Part shown: positions 10,108 through 18,940 of the stretch, one piece after another
How the letters are laid out: every line of letters begins with the position of its first letter
Position numbering within the stretch: position 1 is the first letter of the stretch
NCBI GenBank assembly: GCA_964612085.1
Contig: CAZTCJ010000010.1
Location: 1 to 64,000, forward strand
Reading direction: 5' to 3'
DNA from: CAZTCJ01 sp964612085
Lineage (GTDB): Bacteria > Pseudomonadota > Alphaproteobacteria > JAJFIK01
DNA: 64,000 nucleotides
Made by a program: the position numbers and the translations under genes
Notes under the pieces: generated by a model
What the model was told of the DNA's origin: nothing
The model's database searches: none
Seen by the model: the letters and a program-made list of their open reading frames with translations, nothing else

Positions 10108-10314
10108 TCACCGCTTTGCTCTATATTTTTCATGCGTCTCAGCAAGAAATTGAGGGCCGTCGAACGGTTCGGGCGCACCGCTTGCCTCGCCTTCGATAGT
10201 GGCCGAGGCCAGGGAAAACTCTTCCTCCAGAGCATCATAGGCCTCCCGGTAAGAGGGATCCTTTTGCCAATCCTTAAAGAGCGCCTTCGCGGGCACCCGC
10301 TTTGCTTTCCTCAT
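10108..10314 (-). CDS. Small protein resembling the N-terminus of an antitoxin, no HTH
   Basis: A 68-residue ORF with a near-ideal SD (AGGAGGTGAC immediately before the ATG), so it is very likely translated. The N-terminal half (KDWQKDPSYREAYDALEEEF) looks like the helical lead-in of HigA/XRE-type antitoxins. The expected helix-turn-helix is absent, and the protein ends in a short acidic then basic tail (PFDGPQFLAETHEKYRAKR). I found no toxin next to it. It stands between a NIPSNAP-like gene and ruvB on the same strand. It could be an orphan antitoxin, a decayed one, or an unrelated small protein; the function is unknown. Confidence 0.6.
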   Translation of the reverse strand: MRKAKRVPAKALFKDWQKDPSYREAYDALEEEFSLASATIEGEASGAPEPFDGPQFLAETHEKYRAKR

Positions 10315-10342
10315 GTCACCTCCTCGGCGCTAAGCGCTGGCT

Positions 10343-10885
10343 TTACTCCGTACCGGTCAGACCCGGCAGGAAGTAGGGTCCCTTCGGCCCTGTATCCCCC
10401 TGCAGCATGATCACGGATGTCTCGAGCGTGACGGAATTGCGGTACTGGAGCGCCTCCATCAGCGCGTCGAAATCGGGGCCGTTGCCGCCCAGTGCCCAGG
10501 GCTGGCGCGTCGCCGCCCAATGCGCCCGGCTGGCATATTCCGTCATCAGATAGACTTCGTCATAGTCCGCCCCATCGCGCGCACCGTCCGCATCGCCCAC
10601 CACCTGCCACATGCCGATGACGCGGGCACCGATCTTCTCGAAATAAGGCCACACGCCGGTCTGGCTCGCTTTAAGAAATTCCGGAAACGTCCCTTTCCGG
10701 ATTTTGAAATAGCGCAGGGTAACGATGGGTTCGCCCGGCTTCGCGATATCGTTGAGCACCGGCGCGCGCTCTTCCGGCGGCCCGCCGCGCAAGCCCCCTT
10801 CGCTTTGGGCGAGTGCGGGCATGGTAAGAGATATGGACAAAATCGTTATAATGAGTGCGGATAATCCGTTTGATAAAATCGTCAT
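10343..10885 (-). CDS. Exported NIPSNAP-like protein
   Basis: A 180-residue protein with a clear Sec signal peptide (hydrophobic core about residues 8-24, ALAQ cleavage). The mature part contains VTLRYFKIRKGTFPEFLKASQTGVWPYFEKIGARVIGMWQVV, which fits the ferredoxin-like NIPSNAP/dimeric alpha-beta barrel pattern, and DYDEVYLMTEYASRAHWAATR. Proteins of this type are usually of unknown function; some neighbours act on small organic molecules. It has no obvious operon partner except the small ORF 28 bp downstream. Confidence 0.65.
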   Translation of the reverse strand: MTILSNGLSALIITILSISLTMPALAQSEGGLRGGPPEERAPVLNDIAKPGEPIVTLRYFKIRKGTFPEFLKASQTGVWPYFEKIGARVIGMWQVVGDADGARDGADYDEVYLMTEYASRAHWAATRQPWALGGNGPDFDALMEALQYRNSVTLETSVIMLQGDTGPKGPYFLPGLTGTE

Positions 10886-10939
10886 GGCTGTCTCTCCTTT
10901 GATCTTGACATAGAAGACCTGTCATTCACGGACCATTTA

Positions 10940-11179
10940 TCAGGCGCACCCATCCGGACTATAAACCCGCTTTGTGGACGGAGGAAATTTACTCAACAGA
11001 GGCGCGGGCCGGACCGGGCGTTTCTCGAACGGGCCGCCGCAATTGGGGCATTGGCCCTGCAGGCGGGTCTCGGCACAGCCGGCGCAGAACGTGCACTCAA
11101 ACGAACAGATGCGCGCTTCCGCGCTGTCCGGCGGCAGATCCTTGTCGCAGCATTCGCAGCTTGGCTTCAAGTCCAACAT
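10940..11179 (-). CDS. DUF1272 zinc-ribbon protein
   Basis: A small 79-residue protein from the ATG at 11179 (AAAGGGGAT upstream). It has eight cysteines arranged as CECCDKDLP, ICSFECTFC, CAETRLQGQC and PNCGGPF, the pattern of DUF1272, which suggests two zinc-binding knuckles. The function is unknown. It is transcribed divergently from the flavin split-barrel gene, whose start is 76 bp away. Confidence 0.8.
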   Translation of the reverse strand: MLDLKPSCECCDKDLPPDSAEARICSFECTFCAGCAETRLQGQCPNCGGPFEKRPVRPAPLLSKFPPSTKRVYSPDGCA

Positions 11180-11255
11180 GGCAATCCCCTTTCCCGCGCT
11201 TGCGAAACGGGCCGATAAACGGCATGAAAGCCTACCACGGAAGAGGAGGCCGATC

Positions 11256-11921
11256 ATGACCACGGATAATGATCTGAAAACAGAACGCACCCGTCTGCGG
11301 CGGGCCCATGAGCGCGGCTCCCACGACCGGGCAGACCTCTACGCCATCCTGGACGCAACGCCGCTCTGCCATGTGGGCTATGTGATCGACGGCAGGCCGG
11401 CGGTCACGCCCACCTTCCAATGGCGCGACGGCGACGTGGTCTATTGGCACGGATCGAGCGCCAGCCGCGCCTTGCGCGCCTCGGATGGCATGGAGGTGTG
11501 CTTGACCGTCACCTTGCTGGACGGGCTCATTCTCGCCCGCTCCGCCTTCCACCATTCAGCCAATTACCGTTCCGCCATGCTTTTCGGCCGGGCCGTCAAG
11601 GTCACCGATCCAATGGAGAAAACCGAGCAGCTCAAACGCTTCGTGGACGGACTGTATCCGGAGCGCTGGGAGACGCTGCGCCCCATGACGGACCAGGAGC
11701 TGAAAGCCACGACCGTTCTGGCCCTGCCGATCTCGGAAGCCTCCGCCAAGGTGCGCACTGGTCTGCCCAAGGACGATGAAAAGGATTACACCCTGCCCAT
11801 CTGGGCCGGAGAATTACCGGTCACCATGGAGACGGCAGCGCCCCGTCCGGACCCGCGCAACTTAGATGGCGTACCGGTGCCGGATTCCCTTGCCAGCCTG
11901 ACGATCGGCAAAAGCCATTAG
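11256..11921 (+). CDS. Pyridoxamine 5'-phosphate oxidase-family (FMN split-barrel) protein
   Basis: A 221-residue protein starting at the ATG 11256 behind AAGAGGAGG. The sequence HVGYVIDGRPAVTPTFQWRDGDVVYWHGSSASR followed by CLTVTLLDGLILARSAFHHSANYRSAMLFGRA is typical of the FMN-binding split-barrel family that includes NimA-like nitroimidazole reductases and heme/pyridoxamine oxidases. The likely cofactor is FMN; the substrate cannot be predicted. It converges with the next gene on the minus strand, with stop codons 6 bp apart. Confidence 0.8.
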   Translation: MTTDNDLKTERTRLRRAHERGSHDRADLYAILDATPLCHVGYVIDGRPAVTPTFQWRDGDVVYWHGSSASRALRASDGMEVCLTVTLLDGLILARSAFHHSANYRSAMLFGRAVKVTDPMEKTEQLKRFVDGLYPERWETLRPMTDQELKATTVLALPISEASAKVRTGLPKDDEKDYTLPIWAGELPVTMETAAPRPDPRNLDGVPVPDSLASLTIGKSH

Positions 11922-11927
11922 ACCCGT

Positions 11928-12899
11928 TCAGAGGAAACGGCTCAGCCGGCTGCGGATCAACTCCTCGGCCTCGCTCATGATCCGGTCGACCAATTCCTGG
12001 ACCGTCGGGATATCGTGAATGAGGCCGACCACCATGCCGCAGGACCAGGCGCCCGCATCCATATCGCCATCCTGCATGATCCGGGGATAGACGCCCGCGA
12101 CTTCCTCGAGGATGTGCTCGAATTTCAGCTCCGAACCGAGGGCGCGCTCCTTGTCGAGCAGGCGCTCGACCGCCGGATTGGTCAGCACCCGTTCCGTATT
12201 GCGCAAGGGCCGCATGATCAGGCGGGTATCCAGTTCGCTCGCCGCCACGATCGCCTGTTTCACATTCTCATGCACCGGCGCTTCTTTCGTCGCGATGAAG
12301 CGGGTGCCCATATTCATGCCTTCCGCGCCCATGGCAAGTGACGCCACCAGGGAGCGCGCGTCGGCCATGCCACCGGAGGAGACAAAGGGAATGTCCAACT
12401 CATCAGCGGCGCGCGGCAGCAGGATCATATTCGGGATATCGTCTTCCCCCGGATGACCGCCGCATTCAAATCCGTCCACGGAGACCGCATCGCAGCCGAT
12501 CGACTGGGCTTTCAGGGCATGGCGCACGGAGGTGCATTTGTGGATAACCTTGATGCCGTGCTCTTTCAGCGCAGGCAGCCACTGGGCCGGATTATTCCCG
12601 GCCGTCTCGACGATTTTCACATCCCCTTCGATGATCGCCTGCACGAAACCCGGATAATCCGGCGGCGTCACCGAAGGCAGAAAGGTCAGATTGACGCCGA
12701 AGGGTTTGTCGGTCATCTGCCGGCAGCGCGCGATCTCCTTGGCGAGATTTTCAGGCGTGCGCTGGGTCAGGCCGGTGATGATACCGAGCCCGCCCGCATT
12801 GGACACCGCAGACGCCATTTCGGCGAACCCGACATAATGCATGCCACCCTGGATGATTGGGTGTTGAATGCCGAACATCTCCGTAATACGGGTCTTCAT
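11928..12899 (-). CDS. Nitronate monooxygenase / FabK-like FMN oxidoreductase
   Basis: A TIM-barrel FMN protein of the 2-nitropropane dioxygenase family, 323 residues from the ATG at 12899 (GGAGAGG upstream). Conserved parts are the N-terminal IQHPIIQGGMHYVGFAEMASAVSNAGGLGIITG, GCDAVSVDGFECGGHPGED with the FMN-contact Gly-rich turn, FVSSGGMADARSLVASLAMGAEGMNMGTRF (phosphate-binding loop) and a His before PGED. It could be a nitronate monooxygenase or an enoyl-ACP reductase II; no fatty-acid genes are adjacent, so the first is slightly preferred. Confidence 0.8.
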   Translation of the reverse strand: MKTRITEMFGIQHPIIQGGMHYVGFAEMASAVSNAGGLGIITGLTQRTPENLAKEIARCRQMTDKPFGVNLTFLPSVTPPDYPGFVQAIIEGDVKIVETAGNNPAQWLPALKEHGIKVIHKCTSVRHALKAQSIGCDAVSVDGFECGGHPGEDDIPNMILLPRAADELDIPFVSSGGMADARSLVASLAMGAEGMNMGTRFIATKEAPVHENVKQAIVAASELDTRLIMRPLRNTERVLTNPAVERLLDKERALGSELKFEHILEEVAGVYPRIMQDGDMDAGAWSCGMVVGLIHDIPTVQELVDRIMSEAEELIRSRLSRFL

Positions 12900-13081
12900 G
12901 GGGCGAACCTCTCCAGTCATCTTCTCATTGGGCGGAAAGAAAGACTACGGGTGCGGCCCCTAAACCGCAAGGGATTTACCGCGTTTGACGCCCCTCCCAG
13001 CATCTCGACCGGCCGCCGTTCCGCCTTTATACTTTTGCTCATGACCGATGACGCAGGGGCAACCAGGGACCCCGATAATTC

Positions 13082-13897
13082 ATGACCCGTCTCCGCCGCG
13101 CAATCTTCCGGAAGCGTCCTTGCCCGTCCTTTCTGGTCCGATATCTGTTGATCACCGCCGTGACGGTAAACGCCATTGCCTGGACAGGCCGGGTCTCCGC
13201 CGGCGAGGCCCTGGTCGCCGTGGCCAGCAATTTCAAGGAACCGCTTGACCGTCTCGAGACCGCGTTTGAGACCGGTACGGACCATCGGCTGATCGTGGTG
13301 CCGGGATCGACCGGCAAGCTTTACGCCCAGATCGTCAACGGTGCGCCGTTTGACATGCTGCTTGCGGCCGACCGGGAGCGGCCCCGGCTTCTGGAGGAAT
13401 CCGGCCGCGCGGTCGCGGGCTCCCGCTTTACCTATGCGGTCGGGCGGCTCGTCTTGTGGAGCGCCGATCCGCATACGGTCGGAGCGGACGGCGCCGCTAT
13501 TTTGCGCCAAGGCGCGTTCCGCAGGTTGGCCATCGCCAATCCGGATCTCGCCCCATACGGCAAGGCCGCGCTTCAGGTTCTGGACGCGTTGTCGCTCACG
13601 GAGCGGCTGCGGCCCAAACTCGTCATGGGGGAGAATATCGGCCAGGCCTTTACCTTGGCCGCCACTGGCAATGCCGATCTCGGATTTGTCGCCCTCTCCC
13701 AGGTGCAGGGGCTGGACCGTGCGAAAGCCGGATCCTCCTGGGAACCCTCGCGCACGCTTTACGAACCGATCCGTCAGGATGCGGTTCTGCTCGCCCGCGC
13801 TTCCGGGAACGAAGCCGCACACGCCTTTCTCGATTATCTTAAGAGCGAGGCCGCACGTACACTGATCGAACGGTCGGGTTACGGGGCCGCGCCATGA
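13082..13897 (+). CDS. modA: Molybdate ABC transporter substrate-binding protein
   Basis: Periplasmic molybdate/tungstate-binding protein. The 271-residue precursor has a signal peptide (about residues 18-40) and the ModA fold signature VAVASNFKEPLDRLETAFETGTDHRL, then VPGSTGKLYAQIVNGAPFDMLLAADRERP and NADLGFVALSQV. It is followed by modB with a 4-bp overlap (GCCATGATC) and then modC, making a complete importer. Molybdate supplies molybdenum-cofactor enzymes; none is encoded here. No ModE-type regulator is visible. Confidence 0.93.
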   Translation: MTRLRRAIFRKRPCPSFLVRYLLITAVTVNAIAWTGRVSAGEALVAVASNFKEPLDRLETAFETGTDHRLIVVPGSTGKLYAQIVNGAPFDMLLAADRERPRLLEESGRAVAGSRFTYAVGRLVLWSADPHTVGADGAAILRQGAFRRLAIANPDLAPYGKAALQVLDALSLTERLRPKLVMGENIGQAFTLAATGNADLGFVALSQVQGLDRAKAGSSWEPSRTLYEPIRQDAVLLARASGNEAAHAFLDYLKSEAARTLIERSGYGAAP

Positions 13898-14583
13898 TCT
13901 CCGGTCTCACGATCTCCGGTCTGGGGCCGCTCTGGCTGACCCTTCAGCTTGCGCTCGCGGCAACGGTGGTTCTGCTGATCATCGGAACGCCGCTGGCCTG
14001 GTGGCTCGCGACCACACGTTCCTCCCTCAAACCGGTGATCGAGGCGGTCACGGCCCTGCCGCTGGTGCTGCCGCCCACGGTCATGGGGTTTTATCTCCTG
14101 ATCCTGCTGAACCCCACCGCGCCCATCGGCGCATTCTGGGTTTCCCTAACCGGCGATACACTGACATTCTCCTTCACGGGCCTTGTCATCGCGTCGGTGG
14201 TCTATTCCCTGCCCTTCATGGTCCAGCCGCTGCAAAGCGCCTTCGAGGCCGTGGGACGCGGACCCATGGAGGCCGCCGCGACCTTGCGCGCGGGCCCGCT
14301 CGATGCCTTTTTCACCGTCGCCGTGCCATTGTCCGCCCGCGGCTTCGTGACCGCGAGCGTTCTGACCTTCGCCCACACGATCGGCGAGTTCGGCGTTGTG
14401 CTGATGGTCGGCGGCAATATCCCGGGCGAGACCAAAGTCATTTCCATCGCCATTTACGAACATGTGGAGACTTTACAGTATACGGAGGCTCATATCCTGT
14501 CCGCCATCCTGCTGGCTCTGTCCTTCGGCATCCTGCTGTTCGTTTATGCCTATAACCGGCGGTTCCCCGTTCATGTCGGATAG
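13894..14583 (+). CDS. modB: Molybdate ABC transporter permease
   Basis: Inner-membrane permease, 229 residues, with five to six helices. It carries the EAA-type coupling loop in GRGPMEAAATLRAGPLDAFFTVAVPLS (about residues 123-150) and the typical C-terminal TIGEFGVVLMVGGNIPGETKVISIAIYEHVE. It overlaps modA by 4 bp and modC by 11 bp, so the three are one translationally coupled operon. Confidence 0.95.
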   Translation: MISGLTISGLGPLWLTLQLALAATVVLLIIGTPLAWWLATTRSSLKPVIEAVTALPLVLPPTVMGFYLLILLNPTAPIGAFWVSLTGDTLTFSFTGLVIASVVYSLPFMVQPLQSAFEAVGRGPMEAAATLRAGPLDAFFTVAVPLSARGFVTASVLTFAHTIGEFGVVLMVGGNIPGETKVISIAIYEHVETLQYTEAHILSAILLALSFGILLFVYAYNRRFPVHVG

Positions 14584-15673
14584 CGTTCTATCCATCCGGA
14601 TCCGGAAGAGCTTTCCGGGCTTTTCCCTGGATCTCGACGAGCGGTTGGATCTGACCGGGGTCACGGCCGTTTTCGGCCCCAGCGGATCGGGCAAAAGCAC
14701 CCTGCTGCGCCTGATCGCCGGGCTCGACCGGCCCGATCGGGGCCGTATCGCCATGGGAAGCGCGCTCTGGTTCGATCAGGATCAACAGATTCACACGCCG
14801 CCGCACGAACGCCCGGTCGGCTATATGTTTCAGGATGCCCGGCTGTTCGGCCATTTGACCGTCCACGGCAATCTGGCTTTTGCCGCCCGCCGCAGCGGCG
14901 ACCGCGCGAACGGCTACGATCTGGAAACGGTGGCAGCGGCATTCGATCTCGAACCGCTCCTGATGCGGAAAATCCAGACCCTCTCCGGCGGGGAGCGTCA
15001 AAGGGTGGCCCTGGCCCGCACCCTGCTGACCTGCCCGGACCTGTTGCTGCTCGATGAGCCTTTCGCCGCTCTCGACCTGGCGCGCAAGCACGATATCCTG
15101 CCCTATCTTGAGGATTTGCCCGGCCGGTTCGGCACGCCCGCCCTGTTCGTCAGTCACGATATTGAGGAAGTCAGTCAACTCGCCGACAGGATCCTTGTCC
15201 TGAACAAGGGCCGTGTGGAAGCGCACGGACCGGCGGCGGCCATCATCAACCGCCTGCCCCTTGAGGCCGTGACAGGCCGGTTCGAGACCAGCACACTTCT
15301 GGACGCGATTGTCACAGGCCAGGACGCGCGGTTGTGTCTGACCGCTCTCCGCCTCGACGGTCAGGCGATCAGCATGCCCATGAACGAGCGATTGACCCTC
15401 GGCGATACGGTCCGCCTGCGGATCAGGGCGCGGGACGTGGCGATCGCGACCGTACACCCCGCAGGCTTGAGTATCCGCAATGTCCTGAAGGCCCGGGTCC
15501 ATAGCGTCACGCCTGAACAGGGCACCGCCTTTGCCGACGCGTTGCTCGATATCGGGGCGGTGCAATTGCGCGCGCGCATCACCCGGGCGGCGGCCGAAGA
15601 CCTGTCGCTCACGCCGGGCATGGAGGTTTTCGCGCTTGTGAAAAGCGTCAGTTTCGACGGGCGGCTGTCATAG
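14573..15673 (+). CDS. modC: Molybdate ABC transporter ATP-binding protein
   Basis: ATPase of the molybdate importer, 366 residues from the ATG at 14573, inside the end of modB. Walker A is GPSGSGKST, the signature motif is LSGGERQRVAL, Walker B is LLLLDEPFAAL, and the H-loop lies in LFVSHDIEEV. The last ~75 residues form a TOBE/Mop-like domain (LRIRARDVAIATV, VFALVKSVSF), which in ModC binds oxyanion and can inhibit transport. The start has no good SD, consistent with coupling to modB. Confidence 0.94.
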   Translation: MSDSVLSIRIRKSFPGFSLDLDERLDLTGVTAVFGPSGSGKSTLLRLIAGLDRPDRGRIAMGSALWFDQDQQIHTPPHERPVGYMFQDARLFGHLTVHGNLAFAARRSGDRANGYDLETVAAAFDLEPLLMRKIQTLSGGERQRVALARTLLTCPDLLLLDEPFAALDLARKHDILPYLEDLPGRFGTPALFVSHDIEEVSQLADRILVLNKGRVEAHGPAAAIINRLPLEAVTGRFETSTLLDAIVTGQDARLCLTALRLDGQAISMPMNERLTLGDTVRLRIRARDVAIATVHPAGLSIRNVLKARVHSVTPEQGTAFADALLDIGAVQLRARITRAAAEDLSLTPGMEVFALVKSVSFDGRLS

Positions 15674-15675
15674 CC

Positions 15676-16761
15676 TCAAGGCAGATCGCACAGGACCAGT
15701 TTCGGCTGGAACACGCCCCCGATCACCATGCGCCTGTCATGGACCGCCGCCACACTGCCGCCCGAAATCTGATCGCCCAGATCGAGATAGATGTCTTTTT
15801 CCACGACTCTGTTCTGTCCCACCGTGAGCTTGACCACACGGGTCGGGGACAAGGCGCTGGCATCGCGGCTATGGCTCAGAAAATCAAAGAGCTTGGGATG
15901 CGCCGTCACCCAGACCGATCCGTCCGGATGCACATCGATATTGTCCGGACCCGTCCCGATCCAGACATCCCGGGTCAAGGTCAAATCGCCGGATGCCCGA
16001 TCCCGGCTGTAGATGCGCACGGTCCCGTCCGTCGTTTCCGCGATATAGACCTCGGCGCCGTCCGGGCTCATGGCGATGCCGTTGGCATAGGTCAGGCGGT
16101 CCGCCGCGACGCGCGTCTCGACGCCGTCATGATAAACCGCATCCGTCCGGTTCCAGCGCAGGAAATCCTCGAATGTCCGGGCCGAACTGCCCGGCGGATT
16201 GCGGTGATCGTTGGTGGCGTAAAAGGCGCGCTCGCCCACCGCCAAAACATCGTTCGGCTCCCGGATCAAGGTGTGGGTGATGGCTTCGACAAAGTCGAGC
16301 CTTGGCGGCTGGCCGGATGCCTCGCGGATGGAAAAGATGGCGATCTCGCTGACCGGCTTGTTGGCCGGATGATTGACCACGAATAGCCGTTTCCCCGAGC
16401 CGTCCGGCGCGCGCCACAGGCTGATGCCATGGGGGCGGAAATCGGCCGGGAACCCGCCGGTCATTGGGATAAGATCCGCGCTCGGATCATCGAGCCGCAT
16501 GGCATAGACATCGCCGCGCACCGGCTCGCCCCGGGCCACGGCCCGGCGGTCGGTGGCCGAGACATAGACCCAGCCCGTCTCCCGGTCGATCGTCAGATCC
16601 TCCGGCCCGGCAGGCGCCGGCACCGGGCGGCAGGCTTCAGTCCCCATCTCTTCGAGCCGGGTGAAAACACCGGCATTCGTCAAGAACCGGACGGCCAGAT
16701 AGCCGAGAATGACGAGGACCAGGGCAACGATAACGGCCGTCAGCAGTTTCCAGCCCGACAT
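15676..16761 (-). CDS. Membrane-anchored paraoxonase/arylesterase-like beta-propeller
   Basis: A protein of about 361 residues with one N-terminal hydrophobic anchor (about residues 3-26) followed by a six-bladed propeller. Segments AFYATNDHRNPPGS, GPEDLTIDRETGWVYVSATDRR, YANGIAMSPDGAEVYIAETTDGTVRIY and GPDNIDVHPDGSVWVTAHP match the serum paraoxonase (PON1)/SMP-30 type, including the calcium-ligand-like Asn-Asp of ATNDH and DNID. The probable activity is a calcium-dependent lactonase or esterase at the periplasmic face; the substrate is unknown. The start at 16761 is chosen because GGAGG lies 9 bases upstream; ATGs at 16770 and 16797 are possible. Confidence 0.75.
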   Translation of the reverse strand: MSGWKLLTAVIVALVLVILGYLAVRFLTNAGVFTRLEEMGTEACRPVPAPAGPEDLTIDRETGWVYVSATDRRAVARGEPVRGDVYAMRLDDPSADLIPMTGGFPADFRPHGISLWRAPDGSGKRLFVVNHPANKPVSEIAIFSIREASGQPPRLDFVEAITHTLIREPNDVLAVGERAFYATNDHRNPPGSSARTFEDFLRWNRTDAVYHDGVETRVAADRLTYANGIAMSPDGAEVYIAETTDGTVRIYSRDRASGDLTLTRDVWIGTGPDNIDVHPDGSVWVTAHPKLFDFLSHSRDASALSPTRVVKLTVGQNRVVEKDIYLDLGDQISGGSVAAVHDRRMVIGGVFQPKLVLCDLP

Positions 16762-16799
16762 GGGTTCCATCCTCCATACCGCTTGGACGAGATTCAAGC

Positions 16800-18662
16800 T
16801 TATCCGGTACCGCCGGATTTGTCAGGATCGCCCCCGTCCGTGCGGAATTGCAGCGCGGCCAGCCTTGCATAAAGCCCGCCTTGCGCCACCAACTCCTCGT
16901 GGCGGCCTTCAGCCACCACCCGGCCCTGATCCATCACCGCGATGCGGTCGGCCTTGAGCACGGTGGCCAGGCGATGGGCGATGACCAGCGTCGTGCGCCC
17001 GCGCATGACTTCTTCGAGCGCCTGCTGCACGAGGCGTTCGCTTTCCGCATCGAGTGCGCTCGTCGCCTCGTCGAGCAGCAGAATCGGCGCATCCCGCAGG
17101 ATCGCCCTTGCGATGGCGATGCGCTGGCGCTGGCCGCCCGACAGGGTCACGCCCCGCTCGCCCAGTTCCGAGTCATAGCCGTTCGGCAGGGCCATGATGA
17201 ACTCATGGGCCGCCGCCGCCTTGGCCGCCGCGACCACCGCGTCATCGTCCGCTTCCGGACGACCATAGCGGATATTCTCCATGGCCGTTGTGGCGAAGAC
17301 AACGGGGTCCTGCGGCACCAGCCCGATCCGGCGGCGCAGATCCTGGGGCACCACATCGCGCACTGGGCAGCCATCCACGGCAATGATGCCGTTCTGCGCA
17401 TCGTAGAAGCGCAGAAGAAGCTGGAAGACGGTCGATTTTCCGGCGCCGGACGGTCCCACCAGCGCCACGGTCTCGCCGGGCTCCACCTGCAGCGAAAACC
17501 GGTCGAGCGCGGAAATACCGGGCCGGGTCGGATATTGGAACGTCACGTCTTGAAAGGCGACCGCGCCACGCGGCGGATCGAGCATGGGCGTGGGGCGCTC
17601 GGGAGCTGCGATGACCGGCTCCACACTGAGCAATTCCATCAGCCGCTGGGTCGCGCCCGAGGCCCGCTGAATATCGCCCCAAACCTCGCTCAAGGCCGCG
17701 ACGGCACCGGCCATGAACAGCGAGTAGAGCATGAACTGGACAAGCTCGCCGCCCGACATATCGCCGTCGATGACCGCGCGGGCGCCCAGCCACAGGACCC
17801 CCACAATGCTCGCGAAAATCAGGAAAATCGCCACGACCGTGAGCCCGGAGCGCATGGTGATGCGCCGCACCGCCACCTGGAACGCCCGCTCCACCGCCTG
17901 GCCGAAATGGGCCCGGTCCAGCTCTTCATGGGTGAAGGCCTGGACCGTCTGCATGGCCTGAAGGCTTTCGCCCGCATGGGCGCTGGTATCCGCCACCCGG
18001 TCCTGGCTCGCCCGCGACAGAGTGCGCACGGCCCGGCCGAACAGGATGATCGGGATCACGATCATCGGCACAGCGAGGAAAATGAGACTGGACAGCCCGG
18101 GGCTCGTATAGATCAGCATGGCGAAACTGCCGGCGAACGACACCATGTTCCGCAAGGCAATGGACACGGACGATCCCACCACGGTCTGAATCAGCGTGGT
18201 GTCGGTCGTCAGCCGGGAGAGTACTTCGCCCGTGCGGGTGATCTCGAAAAAGGCGGGGCTCAGTTTGGTCACATGGTCGTAGACGGCTTTGCGCAGGTCC
18301 GCGACAACCCGTTCGCCAATCCAGCTCACCATGAAAAAGCGGGCCGCCGACGCGATCGCCAGAAGCGTGCCCAAACCGAGGAACACCCAGAAGAACCGGT
18401 CGATGGACTGGGCCGTCTCGGCGGTGAAGCCCCGATCGACCACACTGCGCACGGCCAGGGGAAGCGCCAGTGTCGTCGCGGCGGCGACGATCAGCATGGC
18501 CATGGCGCCAGCAAGCGCCAGGGGGTAGCGCCGCACGAATGGCACAAGCTTGAGGAGCGCGCGCGGGTCCCGCCGTTTCGGGCGCTTGTCCGCTTCCCGT
18601 TCCAAACCTTCCGCCAGCACCTGACTGCGGTCGCTCTCCGCCCTCCCAGCCGTCTGCGTCAC
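16800..18662 (-). CDS. ABC exporter, fused membrane and ATPase domains (MsbA-like)
   Basis: A half-transporter of 620 residues starting at a GTG with CAGGAG upstream. An N-terminal six-helix exporter domain (about residues 45-335) is followed by an ATPase domain with Walker A LVGPSGAGKST, signature TLSGGQRQRIAIARA, Walker B ILLLDEATSALD and H-loop LVIAHRLATVLKADRI. It probably works as a homodimer exporting lipid, peptide or drugs; MsbA-type lipid export is one option but not provable. It lies 38 bp upstream of the paraoxonase-like gene on the same strand. Confidence 0.85.
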   Translation of the reverse strand: MTQTAGRAESDRSQVLAEGLEREADKRPKRRDPRALLKLVPFVRRYPLALAGAMAMLIVAAATTLALPLAVRSVVDRGFTAETAQSIDRFFWVFLGLGTLLAIASAARFFMVSWIGERVVADLRKAVYDHVTKLSPAFFEITRTGEVLSRLTTDTTLIQTVVGSSVSIALRNMVSFAGSFAMLIYTSPGLSSLIFLAVPMIVIPIILFGRAVRTLSRASQDRVADTSAHAGESLQAMQTVQAFTHEELDRAHFGQAVERAFQVAVRRITMRSGLTVVAIFLIFASIVGVLWLGARAVIDGDMSGGELVQFMLYSLFMAGAVAALSEVWGDIQRASGATQRLMELLSVEPVIAAPERPTPMLDPPRGAVAFQDVTFQYPTRPGISALDRFSLQVEPGETVALVGPSGAGKSTVFQLLLRFYDAQNGIIAVDGCPVRDVVPQDLRRRIGLVPQDPVVFATTAMENIRYGRPEADDDAVVAAAKAAAAHEFIMALPNGYDSELGERGVTLSGGQRQRIAIARAILRDAPILLLDEATSALDAESERLVQQALEEVMRGRTTLVIAHRLATVLKADRIAVMDQGRVVAEGRHEELVAQGGLYARLAALQFRTDGGDPDKSGGTG

Positions 18663-18737
18663 ACCGGTCTCCTGTCTGTCCGCCGTCTTTTTCCATATCT
18701 AACATGGGTCGCGAGGCCGGGCTTACGAGATCGTGAC

Positions 18738-18767
18738 TTGACGCCACCGCGCTTTTGGCCGTATCAC
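18738..18767 (+). promoter_or_regulatory. Probable promoter of the metX-metB riboswitch transcript
   Basis: TTGACG (18738-18743), an 18-base spacer and TATCAC (18762-18767). A start near 18774 would place the first transcribed base at the beginning of the SAM aptamer, which supports the assignment. Confidence 0.55.
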
Positions 18768-18774
18768 CGTTATT

Positions 18775-18899
18775 GCTCATCAAGACCGGCTGAGGGACAG
18801 GCCCTTTGACGCCGGGGCAACCGTTGAACAAGGCAACCGATCCTTGTTTGAAAAGGTGCCAACTCCTGCGGGACGCGTAAGCGTTCTCCGAGAGATGAG
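18775..18899 (+). ncRNA. SAM-I (S-box) riboswitch aptamer
   Basis: All SAM-I core elements are visible. P1 is CTCATC (18776-18781) with GATGAG (18894-18899). P2 is CCGGC/GCCGG with the kink-turn-like TGAGGGAC and the GGCCC loop. The junction GGGGCAACC follows. P3 is AACAAGG/CCTTGTT. Then come the conserved GGTGCCAACTCCTGC and P4 CGGGACGC/GCGTTCTCCG ending in AGAGATGAG. It lies directly upstream of metX-metB, methionine biosynthesis genes, as expected for a SAM sensor. No T-rich terminator follows, so control is probably translational. Confidence 0.92.
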
Positions 18900-18940
18900 G
18901 CAGGCGGGTGAACCGCCCTGCTCTATCGGATACCCGAAAA

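Noticed and set aside
16848..18809. 653-codon plus-strand frame over the ABC exporter
   Set aside because: Antisense shadow of the exporter, which has all ABC motifs.
18903..18917. GGCGG/CCGCC hairpin after the riboswitch as the terminator or expression platform
   Set aside because: Only 5 bp and without a T run; the downstream start-codon hairpin and the 10-base complement explain control better.
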